Assembly: GCA_020746995.1 (NCBI GenBank)
Contig: JAGPXD010000004.1
Location: 4,836,001-4,900,000 of the forward strand
DNA length: 64,000 nt
Origin: Plectosphaerella cucumerina
Lineage: Eukaryota; Ascomycota; Sordariomycetes; Glomerellales; Plectosphaerellaceae
Direction: 5' to 3'
The notes under the pieces were generated by a model. The model made no database searches and was not told the DNA's origin. It worked only from the letters and a program-made list of their open reading frames with translations. Each line of letters starts with the position of its first letter. Positions within the stretch are counted from its first letter, which is position 1. The position numbers were made by a program, and so were the translations under genes. Shown here piece by piece: positions 23,394 through 34,400 of this stretch.

Positions 23394-24533
23394 GGTGTTC
23401 TGAGGGTTGAACAACTGAGAGTATGGAAGCAGCAGGATCCAGCCCTGCGTGCAGGTATGAAGTAAATTAAGGTAGAGAGCGTTGGAAGAAATAACGAGTG
23501 AGTCTGAGTGATGAGATGATGGCTGAAATGGGGGTATATTGACGTGGAAGGGCGCTGTTTATAAGCTGCACATCACCTTCGTGGCTGTCTTCCAGTTCCA
23601 GCCTGACGCTGGATACGTGCCCTCGCGCGTTTGATGGCCCAATTGAGGTGCCTAGAGTCGACTTCATTGCACGGATACCCGCGCGCACCTCATGTGCTGT
23701 CTAGGCGGTCAGCATGGCCTCAGTCTTCTCACCGCATCTGAGACTGGACATGGCCAGTATCATTGAGGCTGCGAATCCGATTCCTTGGGTCGCCAGTGAC
23801 ATGATTGCTTTGAGGCCCGGAATATGCAGCCAGGCGTCTAATGGGACGCTGGCACGGGAAGATTTCTGGGCATATGCACCCAGACTGTCGGGAATGCCAC
23901 TCCAGTGGCTGCGATGAATTTGGCTGTGTTGGCTGGCTGTTGGTGGCGCGTTGCAGGGGTCGGCGTTGTCGGAGGTCCCTAGGAGCAGCACTGCTGTAAG
24001 CGCCGTCAGGGGTCAGACCATCAGAGGATCACCAATGGAGGGTGGTCGGTGCCGAATCTAGACCTCGACCAGCCTTTGTCCATCTCTTGGCCATTTCCTC
24101 GAGGGTCCCCTATTGATGTTGACTCATGCTTCAGACGGGGCCTCAAATGTCGTGACCAAAAAAAGATACCAAGCTTCAGCATCCATGCGTACCGCCGTCA
24201 CAATGTCGACATGCCTCGCTGCAAATGTATCGAGTCAAATGTATTCATATTTTCATGATTTCTGCGCCTGCCCTTTCCATATCCCATGTTCGCTATGCCG
24301 ACAAGGCAGAAAACCCGATATGCTGTCCTCGAGCAGACGCAACGCCAAACGCCAGCCGATCAAGACCAGATGTCATACACCAATTTATGCCATCTTACTT
24401 TGTGTGAATATACCCGATCATTGGTTTTTGGAGACGGATCTCCAGGCAGGTTATGCCATCTTACAGAGGCAAGAAACAATCAATTGCTGGAGTATCGTCA
24501 GCTAAAGCACAGGTGTGGTAATAGCACGTCAAC
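23394..24533. other. Intergenic region, 1.1 kb
   Basis: It contains the upstream region of the secreted-protein gene, including a TATAAA on the minus strand. The rest (23700-24533) has only short frames and I see nothing else supportable. Confidence 0.5.
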
Positions 24534-25046
24534 TTACAGAAGTGTGAGGGTCAAATCACCGTGAATCTTCGCCTTGAGAATGATCTCAACCTCAAGGTTC
24601 AGGTCCAGCTTCAGACCGAGGGCGCTATTGTTGCCCTTGTCTTGCTGTTGCTGCTGCTGCTGCATTTGCTGCGGCTGCTGCTGGCGGGGGCCCATACGGC
24701 TTCTCGGGCGCGGGGTCATCGACTCTTCGCGCTTTCCGAAAGTATCGTCCAGCGACCAAGTCGACTCCTTGCGTGACCGCGGCGGCGGGCGGCTGTTGCG
24801 CGGCCTTTGCTGGAGTGCGCGGTTTGACGATGTGGTGGCGTCCGACTCGACGGCCTTCTCCTCGACATCAACCGGCGCCCTGGGACGGCGCCTGCGCCTA
24901 CGAGGGACTTCCTCTGCGACAGGGCTCTCCGACTGGTATTCATCGTTGGCCTCGTCGCCCTCGCGGATGGTCTCCTGGGAGGTGTCAGTCGGGGTGTCTC
25001 CACGGCTTGCGCTGCTTGGGGGCCATCATACGTGTGCGGTCGCCAT
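24534..25046 (-). CDS. Conserved fungal protein, Gln-rich, unknown function
   Basis: Predicted 151-aa protein. Exons complement(24534..24974, 25032..25046). Exon 1 encodes just MATAH; the GTATGA donor, CTGAC branch site and CCCAG acceptor join it in phase 0 to ETIREGDEANDEYQSE. Three parts can be seen: an acidic N-terminus; a long Arg/Pro/Ser-rich middle (EEVPRRRRRRPRAPVDVEEK, SRPPPRSRKESTWSLDD) with a Gln tract; and a sharply different C-terminus, NSALGLKLDLNLEVEIILKA followed by KIHGDLTLTLL. That alternating amphipathic beta-type tail resembles the end of many fungal hypothetical proteins. No catalytic motif is seen. It is divergent from LSM6, 881 bp away. Confidence 0.72.
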
Positions 25047-25927
25047 TTGAATGGCAGGATGTGGAAAGATGGTGGTGATCAAGACCAAAAAGCTATGAAG
25101 CCCAGCCCCTCGGACGTTCTTTTGTACGCCTGTCGCTTTTTCGTGGACGTGTCGCGGCTCACTGCCCCTGTACGTCATGGTGGTGACGTAGCGGGGCCAA
25201 CACCTGGTCTGGCTGCCAAAATCTTGGTTCCGCCCGCACTCCCCCTGTCACCCGGCAGCCTGCCGCAGACATCGACGGGTCTGGATTCTGGGGGCAATGC
25301 GATATTTCTGAAGCGGATTCTCTTTGGTCGACGCCTGCCCGATGCTCCATGTTTGCCAGGTTCCAGGGCGTCAAGGTGCGACCCGAATGACGGACCCGCC
25401 GTCGATGCCAAGAGAGGGGAGGGGAAAGGGAAAGGGAAAGGGGCGGGATGTGTTGAAGTCGCATTTCGACGATCAGGATTCCAACTGCACTGCATCCTGT
25501 CAGATCCAGGTGGGATTTGCCCGAACACAGACAATTGCGAACAGTCGCAGACTGCCATCACTATCGGGCTAAGCAAATCTCAGGTATGAGCATCTCGGCA
25601 TCGCAGTGCCGTAAGTTGGCCATCGGTTGAAGGGACTGTCAAGGTTGCCAGACTAACACAACGAACTGCCTCTGTCTGAAATCTCTGGCCTAGTTCATGC
25701 CCTTGACCTGATGGCCTTAATGATGCTGCCGGGATCATGTCGTCGATGATGCTTCCTCATCTCGGTGTACACACCGAAGTACACCGAGTAGGCCCACCGA
25801 CACACCGAAGAGGGCACGGACCAGCCAGGCACTTCCCACCCCACGTGACATGACAGACTGGTTCAAACGCACCCCACCGTCAAGGCTCACTCCTCAGTCA
25901 CTCAATCACCACCGCCAGCTCGTCACG
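25047..25927. promoter_or_regulatory. Divergent intergenic region upstream of LSM6
   Basis: An 881-bp stretch between two divergent start codons. It includes a GGGAAA short tandem array near 25423-25441 and near-repeated CACCGA(A/G) units near 25762-25810. No gene seen. Confidence 0.5.
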
Positions 25928-26277
25928 ATGGAAAACGGCAACGCATCACAAGAGGGCAAGGACCCCTCCAGCTTCCTCAGCGATATCATCGGCAACCCCG
26001 TCACCGTCAAGCTCAACTCGGGCGTCGTCTACAAGGGTATACCGCCCGTCCCTACGTTCGCCGTGGCCTGTCACTGACGCATCTTCAGGAGAGCTGCAGT
26101 CCGTCGATGGCTACATGAACATCGCGCTCGAGAAGACGGAAGAATACGTCAACGGAAAGAAGAGGCGATCCTACGGCGACGCGTTCGTCCGTGGAAACAA
26201 CGGTAAGCACCCCTTCGCCCTGGATGGCAGAGCCGCGGAGCTGACGACGACCAGTTATGTACATCTCAGCCGCATAG
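25928..26277 (+). CDS. LSM6: LSM6, U6 snRNA-associated Sm-like protein
   Basis: Subunit of the heptameric Lsm rings: Lsm2-8 binds the 3' end of U6 snRNA in the nucleus and Lsm1-7 promotes cytoplasmic mRNA decay. Exons 25928..26036, 26089..26202 and 26255..26277 give 81 aa, the normal size. Sm1 motif: FLSDIIGNPVTVKLNSGVVY, continuing KGELQSVDGYMNIAL. Sm2 motif: GDAFVRGNNVMYIS, with the last eight codons on their own exon. Both introns join in phase 1. It converges on the methyltransferase gene with 120 bp between stops. The orthology is secure. Confidence 0.95.
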
Positions 26278-26397
26278 ACGAGGCAACGGCATCACAGATT
26301 GAGATGGACGCGCCGAGGAATATGGACAACAGGGACGACCGACTGCATTACTAAACAGAAATATACCCCCGACGGCCATCACAGGCCGGTCGCGCAC

Positions 26398-27318
26398 TCA
26401 CACCTTGGAGCTCCACGCGAAATACGTCTTGCCGTGAACAGCCACCTCGCCCTCGTCGTTCGTTTGCACGCTTGGCTCCCTCAGAATCTCGTCGTACCTA
26501 GCCCTGAACTTGTCCAGCGCCTCTCCCTCGAGCATCGCGACCTGGCTGAGTGTCGCTAGTCGCTTCCACAGCGCCTCGGGGGCGAGCCAAACCACCCACG
26601 GCTCCGAGTCTTCGCCAATCGGGACCGAGAAGAAGGGACCCTTGTTCGACCCTGGGACGAGGAAGTTGGCTGCCGTCTCGACCGGATTGCTCGGGACCTG
26701 GGCGTCGAAGACGTCCTTCCAGAGGAACTGCCTGAAGCGCTGCTGTCCGTCGCTCTCGAGCGAGTGCACGAGCTGATTGAGCGACTCTTCCCATGGCGTC
26801 GTCGCAGGCCAGTGCTTGGGCTTGTTGTCTGTGCGAGGGTCAGCATCGGTCGCGCCAGTCGTACCCCAGCCAAACTCACATTCCTCCACGTTCCAGATGA
26901 CCCCCAGTGTGCCCTGCGGCTTCAGCACCCGTGCAATCTCCCCGAGAGCCTCCGTCGTCGCAAACCAATGGAAGGCCTGTCCCGCGACGACGCTGTCGGC
27001 CCATTCGTCGGGGGCAGGGATCTTCTCCGCGAACCCGTCACGAGCGTCGACGCGAGGGAGGGACTTGCGCTCCAGCTCCCCACGCATCCCCTTGTGCGGC
27101 TCGACGGCGAGGATGGAGAAGTCTTCGGGCCGCGCGGTGAGAGATTGCGTGAGCTTGCCAGTACCTGCGGCGAGGTCGATGACGGATGCGCCCGTGAGCT
27201 TGGCGAGCCCAAGATGGCCGAGAAACTTGTCGACCGCTACCGAGGGGTAGGAGGGCCGGTGAGTGTCGTAGGACGCGGCATCGGAGAAGCCATTCTGAGC
27301 GGACTGATGGAGAGCCAT
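26398..27318 (-). CDS. Class I SAM-dependent methyltransferase
   Basis: Predicted 289-aa cytosolic methyltransferase of the Methyltransf_11 type, resembling yeast trans-aconitate / Crg1-like enzymes. Exons complement(26398..26828, 26880..27318). The 51-nt intron lacks an in-frame stop, so an unspliced reading is also open. Splicing is preferred because it restores the family-like WNVEEYNKPKHWPATTPWEE and has GTGAGT/CACAG borders. SAM motif I is VIDLAAGTGKLTQSL; the acidic end of strand 2 is ILAVEPHKGMR; the post-motif VVAGQAFHWFATTEALGEIA is typical of the family. The first ATG (27318) starts MALHQSAQNGFSDAASYD, a normal N-terminus for these enzymes. The substrate cannot be read from sequence. 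Confidence 0.88.
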   Translation of the reverse strand: MALHQSAQNGFSDAASYDTHRPSYPSVAVDKFLGHLGLAKLTGASVIDLAAGTGKLTQSLTARPEDFSILAVEPHKGMRGELERKSLPRVDARDGFAEKIPAPDEWADSVVAGQAFHWFATTEALGEIARVLKPQGTLGVIWNVEECEFGWGTTGATDADPRTDNKPKHWPATTPWEESLNQLVHSLESDGQQRFRQFLWKDVFDAQVPSNPVETAANFLVPGSNKGPFFSVPIGEDSEPWVVWLAPEALWKRLATLSQVAMLEGEALDKFRARYDEILREPSVQTNDEGEVAVHGKTYFAWSSKV

Positions 27319-27654
27319 AATTGCAATAGACAATTGGTGTGACTTCAACAACTGGTGGATGGCGATGATGAGCAGGAAAGGGTGATGTACGTCTTTTGGG
27401 CAAGCGGTCTCGGCCCGCGGATGGCGTATCCACGGATGTCATCATCGATGGTCTGGTCCGTAGCTCGACTTGGTCGGCCCAGGAGTGGTGGATGTGCCAA
27501 CGGCGATCTGCCCGTGACTCCACCAACAGGGGTGTGTTATCCCCGTGGCCGTGGGGGCGATGTTGACGAGAAAAGCAGCGACATTGACTACAGCTTAAAT
27601 ACAGGATGTGGCCAGCCGACTTGTGCATGTTCCGAGAAATTGAGGCCCGCAAGC
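27319..27654. other. Short intergenic region
   Basis: A 336-bp gap between two minus-strand genes, with the methyltransferase promoter. Nothing else seen. Confidence 0.5.
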
Positions 27655-28446
27655 TCAGTTGGCAGTAGCATTGCGGCGCATACGATCTGCGAAGCTGTCT
27701 CCGCATGGAAGCGAAGCAGCGCGGTTCGCGCAGTTGTGGGTGGTGCTCGGGGGAGGGATCGCCGTCTCGGCGCCGGGGTCCGAACTGACGGAGCTGCAGT
27801 CGGCCTGCCGCCCGGGATCGGAGGAGGAGTCGGCGAGGTTGCCAATGGAGGGAACGCAGGTCTCGATGAGACAGCTGCCAGGGTGCCTAATCTGATGGTC
27901 ATAGACGAGCTCTGGGTAAGGGGTGGCCGGGGAAGGCCTGTAGACCTGGGGCGTTTGAGCGGTCGATGATCCAATGTCGCTGCTGAATGTATCGGAAGTG
28001 GTGTGGAATGGGGAGACAGGCGAGGAAGAATCTCGATTTTGATCTTCAGGTGCATCGTCTGCTTCAGGGAGAGTGGTGGTGTCTGCCGGTCGATGATTGG
28101 GGCTTGGTGCGTGTTGCTTTGGCGAATGAGGCCTTGAAATCCAGATGCCGTCAACCTCGACACCACTCTCGATGGCGCGGATGCCAAAGGGAATCTCAGC
28201 ATTTCCCACCTGAGGGATTCCGGTGTATCGCAATTGCTGCATGCGAGTGTACTTTTCCTCGTCGATGATGAGCTGTTTGCGAAGGCTGAGGGTGGTCGAG
28301 AAGACCTTCAGGTAGCCCATCAAGAAGACAACCCCGATCGCTGCAGCCAAGACCTGTTCATGTCAGAAGCGCCCTGGAGAGAATGACGAGGATCTTACGA
28401 AACTGAGCTGCTGCCAGAGCTCCCAGGAGGCGAAGAAGGTGGCCAT
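27655..28446 (-). CDS. Conserved fungal single-pass membrane protein
   Basis: Predicted 248-aa protein. Exons complement(27655..28353, 28399..28446). Exon 1 encodes MATFFASWELWQQLSF and joins in phase 0 to a hydrophobic helix (VLAAAIGVVFLMGYLKVFS) at about residues 17-35. A charged cytosolic-looking region follows (RKQLIIDEEKYTRMQQLRYT) and then a conserved block, IPFGIRAIESGVEVDGIWIS. The remaining ~150 residues are Ser/Pro/Asp-rich and probably disordered. This architecture (short lumenal end, one TM, IPFGxRAI box, disordered tail) fits a widespread uncharacterised fungal family. Membrane and topology are inferred. No enzyme motif is seen. Confidence 0.78.
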
Positions 28447-30000
28447 GGCTGCGAGAGTTTACCGTCTAGCAATGGTCGGCGTGCGGTCAAGGGAGTCAGG
28501 CTGGGCGCAGAATTTCAGTACAGATTGAAAAGAGAAAGAAATTGTGGAGGAGAGGGGTCTTCCTGATGACTTTGGATGAAGGTGTGCACCTGCAGTCAGT
28601 GGCTCAGTGGGTGCCGGGGCATGACGACTGCAGCCAAACATGAGGGCGACGGTCTAGGAGGAGGCAGGTGATGAGGCGGCAAGCCGGCAATGGAAAATAT
28701 GAGGCGTCAAATGTGACTTGAAAAGGTGAGTGGAAAACGCTCGCGGAAATGATCGAAAATGACACCCATTGAAGTCAAGAGCTAGATCTTCTCTGCCGGC
28801 AGGACTCAGGAGGCCATCAATCAGCCGAGGGGCAGTTAGTGAAGTGACGCAAATCAGGGGATGACTAGAGGAGAACATGACCCAACTTCAAGTTCCAAGG
28901 CCAGCCTCCGTGAAATGAAATTTCTGCCTGCTAGGTGAGCGGGTAGCAACAGGAATCTCATAAAACATCACGGGTAGGTGCATCCGACCTAGAAACCAGC
29001 GGTACAATCAGGCCACTTGCCACTTTCACCAAGCAAACCTAGGTGCTTTCATGCTTGCATTGCCCGGTTTCAATAGTATTGGAAATCGGAACAAGCATTC
29101 TCAATTGGAGAGGAAGGGAAGCCATCTCCTTTTTTTGCATCCTCCGGACCAACTCCCTATTCCCCCTGACAGCGCAGCCGAGCCGGCAACGTACCCAGAT
29201 TGGAGACACTCGAGAAGTCCTGTACCTAGGTAGAATCTCCAGCTCAATAGGACGCGTTCACATTGACAAACGGCTGCTGACAAACCTCGGCGACAAGTGG
29301 GCAGGGCCGAGGCAGCACGATACTTGTACACCCATTCCGATTTGTTGTTCCGCAGTCGGGTGTCATTGCACCATCCTCGTTGACTTCAACATCAAACACC
29401 TCCTGACATATCGGCAATGCCTCTGCCGCGCGGCCAACTTCGCCGACAATACCCTGCAGAAACCATATACCTGCCATTGCGTGACGACATGTGGGCGACG
29501 GCATTCTCCGACCGACGACGTCGTTGCCGAAATTGAAGGCCGGCCGAGACCTCGATTCAGCCCTGCCCCAGCCCTGCACGCCTTGATGCGCGGCATCAAA
29601 CCCCTGGCTTTGCCTATCGCTCGACTGATCTGTGGCGATCAACGCCTAGATCTGGATACGGTTCAGATCACATCAAGTTAGGCGCCCCGCATCCCATCAA
29701 CTCACGACGTGGTCGGCCGGGGATGGCATACGCCAATGACTCGCGAACAGCGCGCGGGTGACAAAACACCTTCATGAAGAAACCCTCTGAGATCTGTACC
29801 AGGGTCACGACTCACTGACCAAGGCTTGCAAGCCAGTCACATGAAGTTTCTCCGAGAGAGACGACCACAGTCGGGGACGCCCCCCGGAGCAGCGACGATG
29901 GCCAAAGGGAGGTATAAAGTCCACACGTTTCATCCGATGATGATGTGGTGTTCACCCTCCAGAAGTCCAGTTCATCCCATCAACCATCTAGTCCTTCATC
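28447..30000. other. Intergenic region, 1.55 kb, with weak ORF candidate
   Basis: Mostly promoter DNA. A TATAAA at 29913-29918 lies 83 bp upstream of the SBP start codon. On the minus strand, 29477 down to 29244 could encode a 77-residue Cys-containing peptide starting MAGIWFLQGIVGEVGRAAEA, but it has no clear homology or splice support and I do not call it as a gene. Confidence 0.45.
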
Positions 30001-31149
30001 ATGAAGTCCGTCTTGTCTCTTGTCCCCGCAGCTCTGCTCCTCGGGGCCCGCTCCGCTGTGGCAGATGCCCTCCTCAAGTTCAACTCAGCCCCGGAGGTCG
30101 AGACGCGCTCCATCGACGCCATCCACCAGGCTGCCCTCGCCGAAGGCGGCACTGTCACCCTTTGGCACGGTGGCGACGAGCGCGACCAGCAGGATGGTCT
30201 CAAGCAGCAGTTTGAGGAACGCTTCCCTGGCATGGCCCTAGATATCAAGGTCGACCTCTCAAAGTACCACGATGGCGCCTTTGACAGGCAGCTCGCCACC
30301 GGCAACGTGACCGTCGACAGTCTCATTCTGCAGACGCTGCAGGACTACCCTCGTTGGGCTGGTGAGGGAGCTCTCCTCAACTACGCCCCCGCCGGCTTTG
30401 ATCAGGTCGACCCGGCCTTCAAGGACTCTGCCGCCGCAGCCTGGCACAGCGTCCACATCATCTCCTGGTCCATCATCTGGAACGATCGCAAGCTCGGCAA
30501 CATCACCGTCAACGAGTGGGAGGACGTCCTGCGCCCCGAGTTCAAGAACAAGATCGTCCTGACCTACCCCAACGACGATGACGCCGTGCTGTTTGCATTT
30601 GACCTCATGTGAGTACCTGAAGCCCCCGTAAAGCTGACATCTGCTAACGTTCACGTGACCAGCCTGCAACACCAGGGAGCCGCCTGGTTCGATGCCCTCC
30701 TCGCGCATAACCCTCGCTGGGTCCGAGGCACCGCCACCCCGGTCTCCGCCCTCTTTGGCAACGGCACCGACGCCCTCACTTTCACCTCCGAGGTCGGCTG
30801 GCAGCCCATCCCCGGCCTCCAATTCACCAAGCCCACCCGCGGTCCCTTTGTAGCTTGGGCCCAGGGCGCCGCCATTCCCAAGGACGCTCCCCACCCCGAG
30901 GGCGCCAAGCTGCTGCACAACTGGCTGCTGAGCCGCGAGTTCCAGGAGGGCAGGGGCTGGTCCGTCAGGCAGGACGTCGCCCTCCCCGACGGCTTCCCCT
31001 GGGCGCCCCTCAACCAGGTCAACGCCACCAACGCCCCGGCCTTTGCTCGCTGGATGGCCGATCGTGAGAGGGTGGGCAGGCTCAAGGACTACTTTGAGAG
31101 TAGGATTGGGACTCCTCAGGGCCTGAGCCCCTTGACTGATGATCTCTGA
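30001..31149 (+). CDS. Secreted bacterial-type ABC solute-binding-like protein
   Basis: Predicted 364-aa protein with a signal peptide (MKSVLSLVPAALLLGARSAV, cleavage near residue 20-22). Exons 30001..30608 and 30663..31149; GTGAGT donor, TGCTAAC branch site. The mature part follows the periplasmic binding-protein class II fold used by bacterial iron/thiosulfate/polyamine transporters: GTVTLWHGGDERDQQDGLKQ at the first strand-helix, LILQTLQDYPRWAGEGALLN, then a hinge-like VHIISWSIIWNDRKLGNITV and EWEDVLRPEFKNKIVLTYPN. Fungi have no periplasm and lack the partner permease, so transport in the bacterial sense is unlikely. Extracellular ligand capture, or a function gained after ancient transfer from bacteria, is inferred. 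No disruption is seen. Confidence 0.85.
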
Positions 31150-31426
31150 GTGCTGAGCTGCAAGCCGGGGATGACTACCTTGAGTTACCTTACATTCATT
31201 ATACATATTTGCTGGGCACATACCTACATGCCGGATGCATCAATCGTCCGGCGCCTTTCTTCCTCGTCTCAGCGTCCAGTATCTCAGAAGAAACATCGGG
31301 GCACATGTGGATGAAGATGCGGCATCTTTTGCAAGGCTGATAAAATCTCATCCCGTCTCCTCCTTACGACCCGTTGCCTGAACGACTCCTAATTGTGCAA
31401 TTGTCCTCATTGCAATACAGCTGCAC

Positions 31427-34400
31427 CTACTCACCCAGTTCCAGTCGTCGGGGAGAGACATCTCGTAACAAAGCCGCCGGGCGGCAGAGACCCTCCGAGG
31501 CTGACCAGCCGCTGTCAACGCAGAGAGCCCAGAAACGTATTGTCACCGGGCAGGGGTAGTACTGGTTCCCGCCATCCTGGCCGAGATACAGCATGTATCG
31601 GCGGCCGTTCGTCTTGGCCGAGATGTACGCGACCGTCGACATGGTGTTCCCCCACCCCTCGATCTTGTTCCCGCCACCGCAGTCGCGCTCGCCCAGCGTC
31701 AGGTCCTCGAGACAGCCTGGCGTGCTGATCGTCAGGCACTTGATGGACCAGGTGCACGTGAGCTCGCCGTCCTCGACGATGGACAGCGTGACTTCGGTGT
31801 TGATGGGGTGCATCGTGATGGTCACGAAGGCCTGCACGCATGACACCACGCTGACGGTTGCGCATAGAGTATTCGGGCAGAAGCGGATGACGGTGCAGCC
31901 GCCTGTCTCGTCGCCGCCGCAGCCGTTCGGCACGGCCTGGCGCTCGCCGAGGAGCAGGGACCTTGGGATGACGCCGGTGTTATTGTTCAGGGTCACGTCG
32001 TCATCCGCAGCATCCAGTGCGCCGGCAACCATGGCTTCCGGGGCCATGTCCAGGATGCTTTCTGGACTGGGAGACCGTGACGCCTGGGGGACGAGTGTGG
32101 CTTGAGGTTGAGACTCGGCGGTGAGTTGCGAAGGTCTGAGCACCTCTCTCTTCTCCGCTGCCACCGCCGGTGCCTCCGTCTGCTCCGCCACCCACCCACA
32201 TCGCGTAATCGATGAAGGCCTGATGCAAAGGGGCCTATCAGTAGGACACAAAGGTGTTCCGATGGTCTTCCAGGTCGGGCAAGGCGGCTGGGAAGCGACG
32301 CAGATGTTGTCGGTTATACACGCCTGCCCGCCGCCGCTTCCGTTGCAGATGACTGTTGGTGTGTAGGTCGCGCAGCCTGGCCCGCTGTATGGCCCGCCGA
32401 TCCCGGTCAGCGGTGGCAGGGTCGCGCAGACGCTGCTGGTGATGCATACAGGGCGCCCTCCGCTGCCGTTGCACACCGTCGTGGTGGTGTACATGTTGCA
32501 TGATGACGGGGGCGACAGTGTGGGCAGCTGAGGCCCGTCTGTGACTGTCGGGGGGAGGGGGCCTATTCCGAACAGGCCCTCCGCCGACAAGTGAGACATG
32601 GCTGCGAGGAAGTTTGACGCGAGCCCCTGGCCATCTGCCGTCGTGTGGTCAGGGTCGGATATGCCATCAGTCCCAATAGGCGCCGGGGTCACGGTGGACG
32701 GTATCCGCGTGCCGGTAGCATCGCAACCGACAACACGGCTGCAAGACTCGGTGCAGGTTGGGACGGGCAAGGCCGTGCAATAGTCCCGACAGGAGCTGAA
32801 CGTCCTGGTGGTGCAGGTCCCGGTTGGTCCCGGCGGTGGCGGGCTCAGGGGGTCTATCGGGTCTCGGTGATCTGTGGGTGGGAGGGATCAGTCAGCAGAA
32901 TGAACATGAGGAAAAGGGAGACCTGGCGAATATCTGGCAACTTACCAAAGTTACGGTCTGCCGCGGGACAGAAAAGCAGGCATGGTCTGATGCAGAAGAA
33001 CTTGCAGAGAACACCACAGATCCCCCTGCAGCGTGGCCTGGGAGGGCCAGTTTTGTGCCAGAATGGCCAGAAAACAACGGAATTCGAGTTGTCGTCATCA
33101 TCGTCGTCGTCGTCGTCCTCATCGTCATCTTCGCCGCCAGTATCCGTGCCTGTCGGCGGCGGAGCCGTTGTAGTTCCTGGGGCGCTCGAGACCTCGTCCT
33201 CAGGCCACGGCCAAGGCGGCGGAGATACGGTTCGAGTGCGAGGGGGAATCGTGACATCGACATCGACATTTGGGGTGTGTACAATGACGAGCGGCGGAAT
33301 GGGGATGCTACTTTTGGCGAAGAAGGTCGTGTTCGTCACGCCCTCGTCGATGACAATGTTCCGAACCTCGATGCGGTCCGTCGTGACCGGCGGTATGGTG
33401 ATCACCGTCACCTCGGTGACGCTCGTGTACCTCGTGACGATGACCTCGCTGACACCGCGTGTGACCGTCACCGTCTCCATCCACCCAACCTCGAGCGTCT
33501 TGGTCCAGGGAGGGAAGGAGATGGTCGTGGGCCAGTCGAGCACGAACGGTGGCAGGACGTACGTGCACGGAGGGAAGCACTCGACGTTTGCGTCCTGTTC
33601 GCTGTCGTAGATCAACGCGTCGATGTACACGACTCCTGAGCCGTCCTCCCCGGGGTTCAGGCCGTTGCCAATGTCCTCGCCGCCCAGGGCCAGGGGGAAC
33701 CAGGCAGCGACGTTGCTCGTGTACCCGTTGCGAGTGGTGTCGTTGGAGAAGACTGGCAGCAGGCCGTTGGGAGAGACGATCTCCACGGTGCCCCTTGTGA
33801 AGATGTTGTGAAGGAAGACACGGCCGGCATAGTTCGTCTGGATGAGAGACTGTTGACACTTCTCCAGCGGGGCGCAGCCGAGGCCGTTGTCGTCGAAGAA
33901 GGAGTAGAACCCGAGCCCGTACAGGAAGATGTCGGTGGAGTTGAGGATGCGAAGAGCCCACGCCTTGGTGCAGATGCCATCGGAGCAGTCCTCAAACGTG
34001 GGGTCTCCGGCAAAGTTGCCAATCTTGAACGGCTCAAGAGCATTCGGGTTCGGCTGGTAGTATGGCGTCTCCGTCTGCATGTGGCCCATGTAGAGATTCT
34101 TGGCTCCCATCAACTGCCACTGGTAGAGCTGGGTGTGTTCGCTGCCGCAGCCCCACCACCACGAGGGCTTATCAGACTCGATCAACACGCCGCGGCCGGC
34201 GTAGACGGATATCTCGACAACGCCGTTCAGAGGGATGCCCTCCTTGGTGACCGTCGTCAGCGCGTTGGCGGGATCATCCAGGTCATGGTCGGCGACCCAT
34301 AGCCAGACGTTGTCGAAATACCCAGAGGCCTGCTTCGTAACGTGCATCAGCATAAATGCGGCCTTGCACTTCTCGTTGATCCCGGACGCCTTGGCCGGGC

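Noticed and set aside
24502..24537. Possible intron overlapping the stop codon of the conserved unknown
   Set aside because: GTAAGT...TTTAG is only 36 nt, below the usual fungal minimum, and splicing would give the same Leu-stop ending.
29043..29681. 212-codon + strand frame
   Set aside because: Starts with a non-ATG codon, has no domain or signal peptide and lies in a promoter-like region.
30259..31221. 320-codon frame antisense to the solute-binding-like gene
   Set aside because: Gly/Val/Leu-rich shadow frame; the sense strand carries the protein family and signal peptide.
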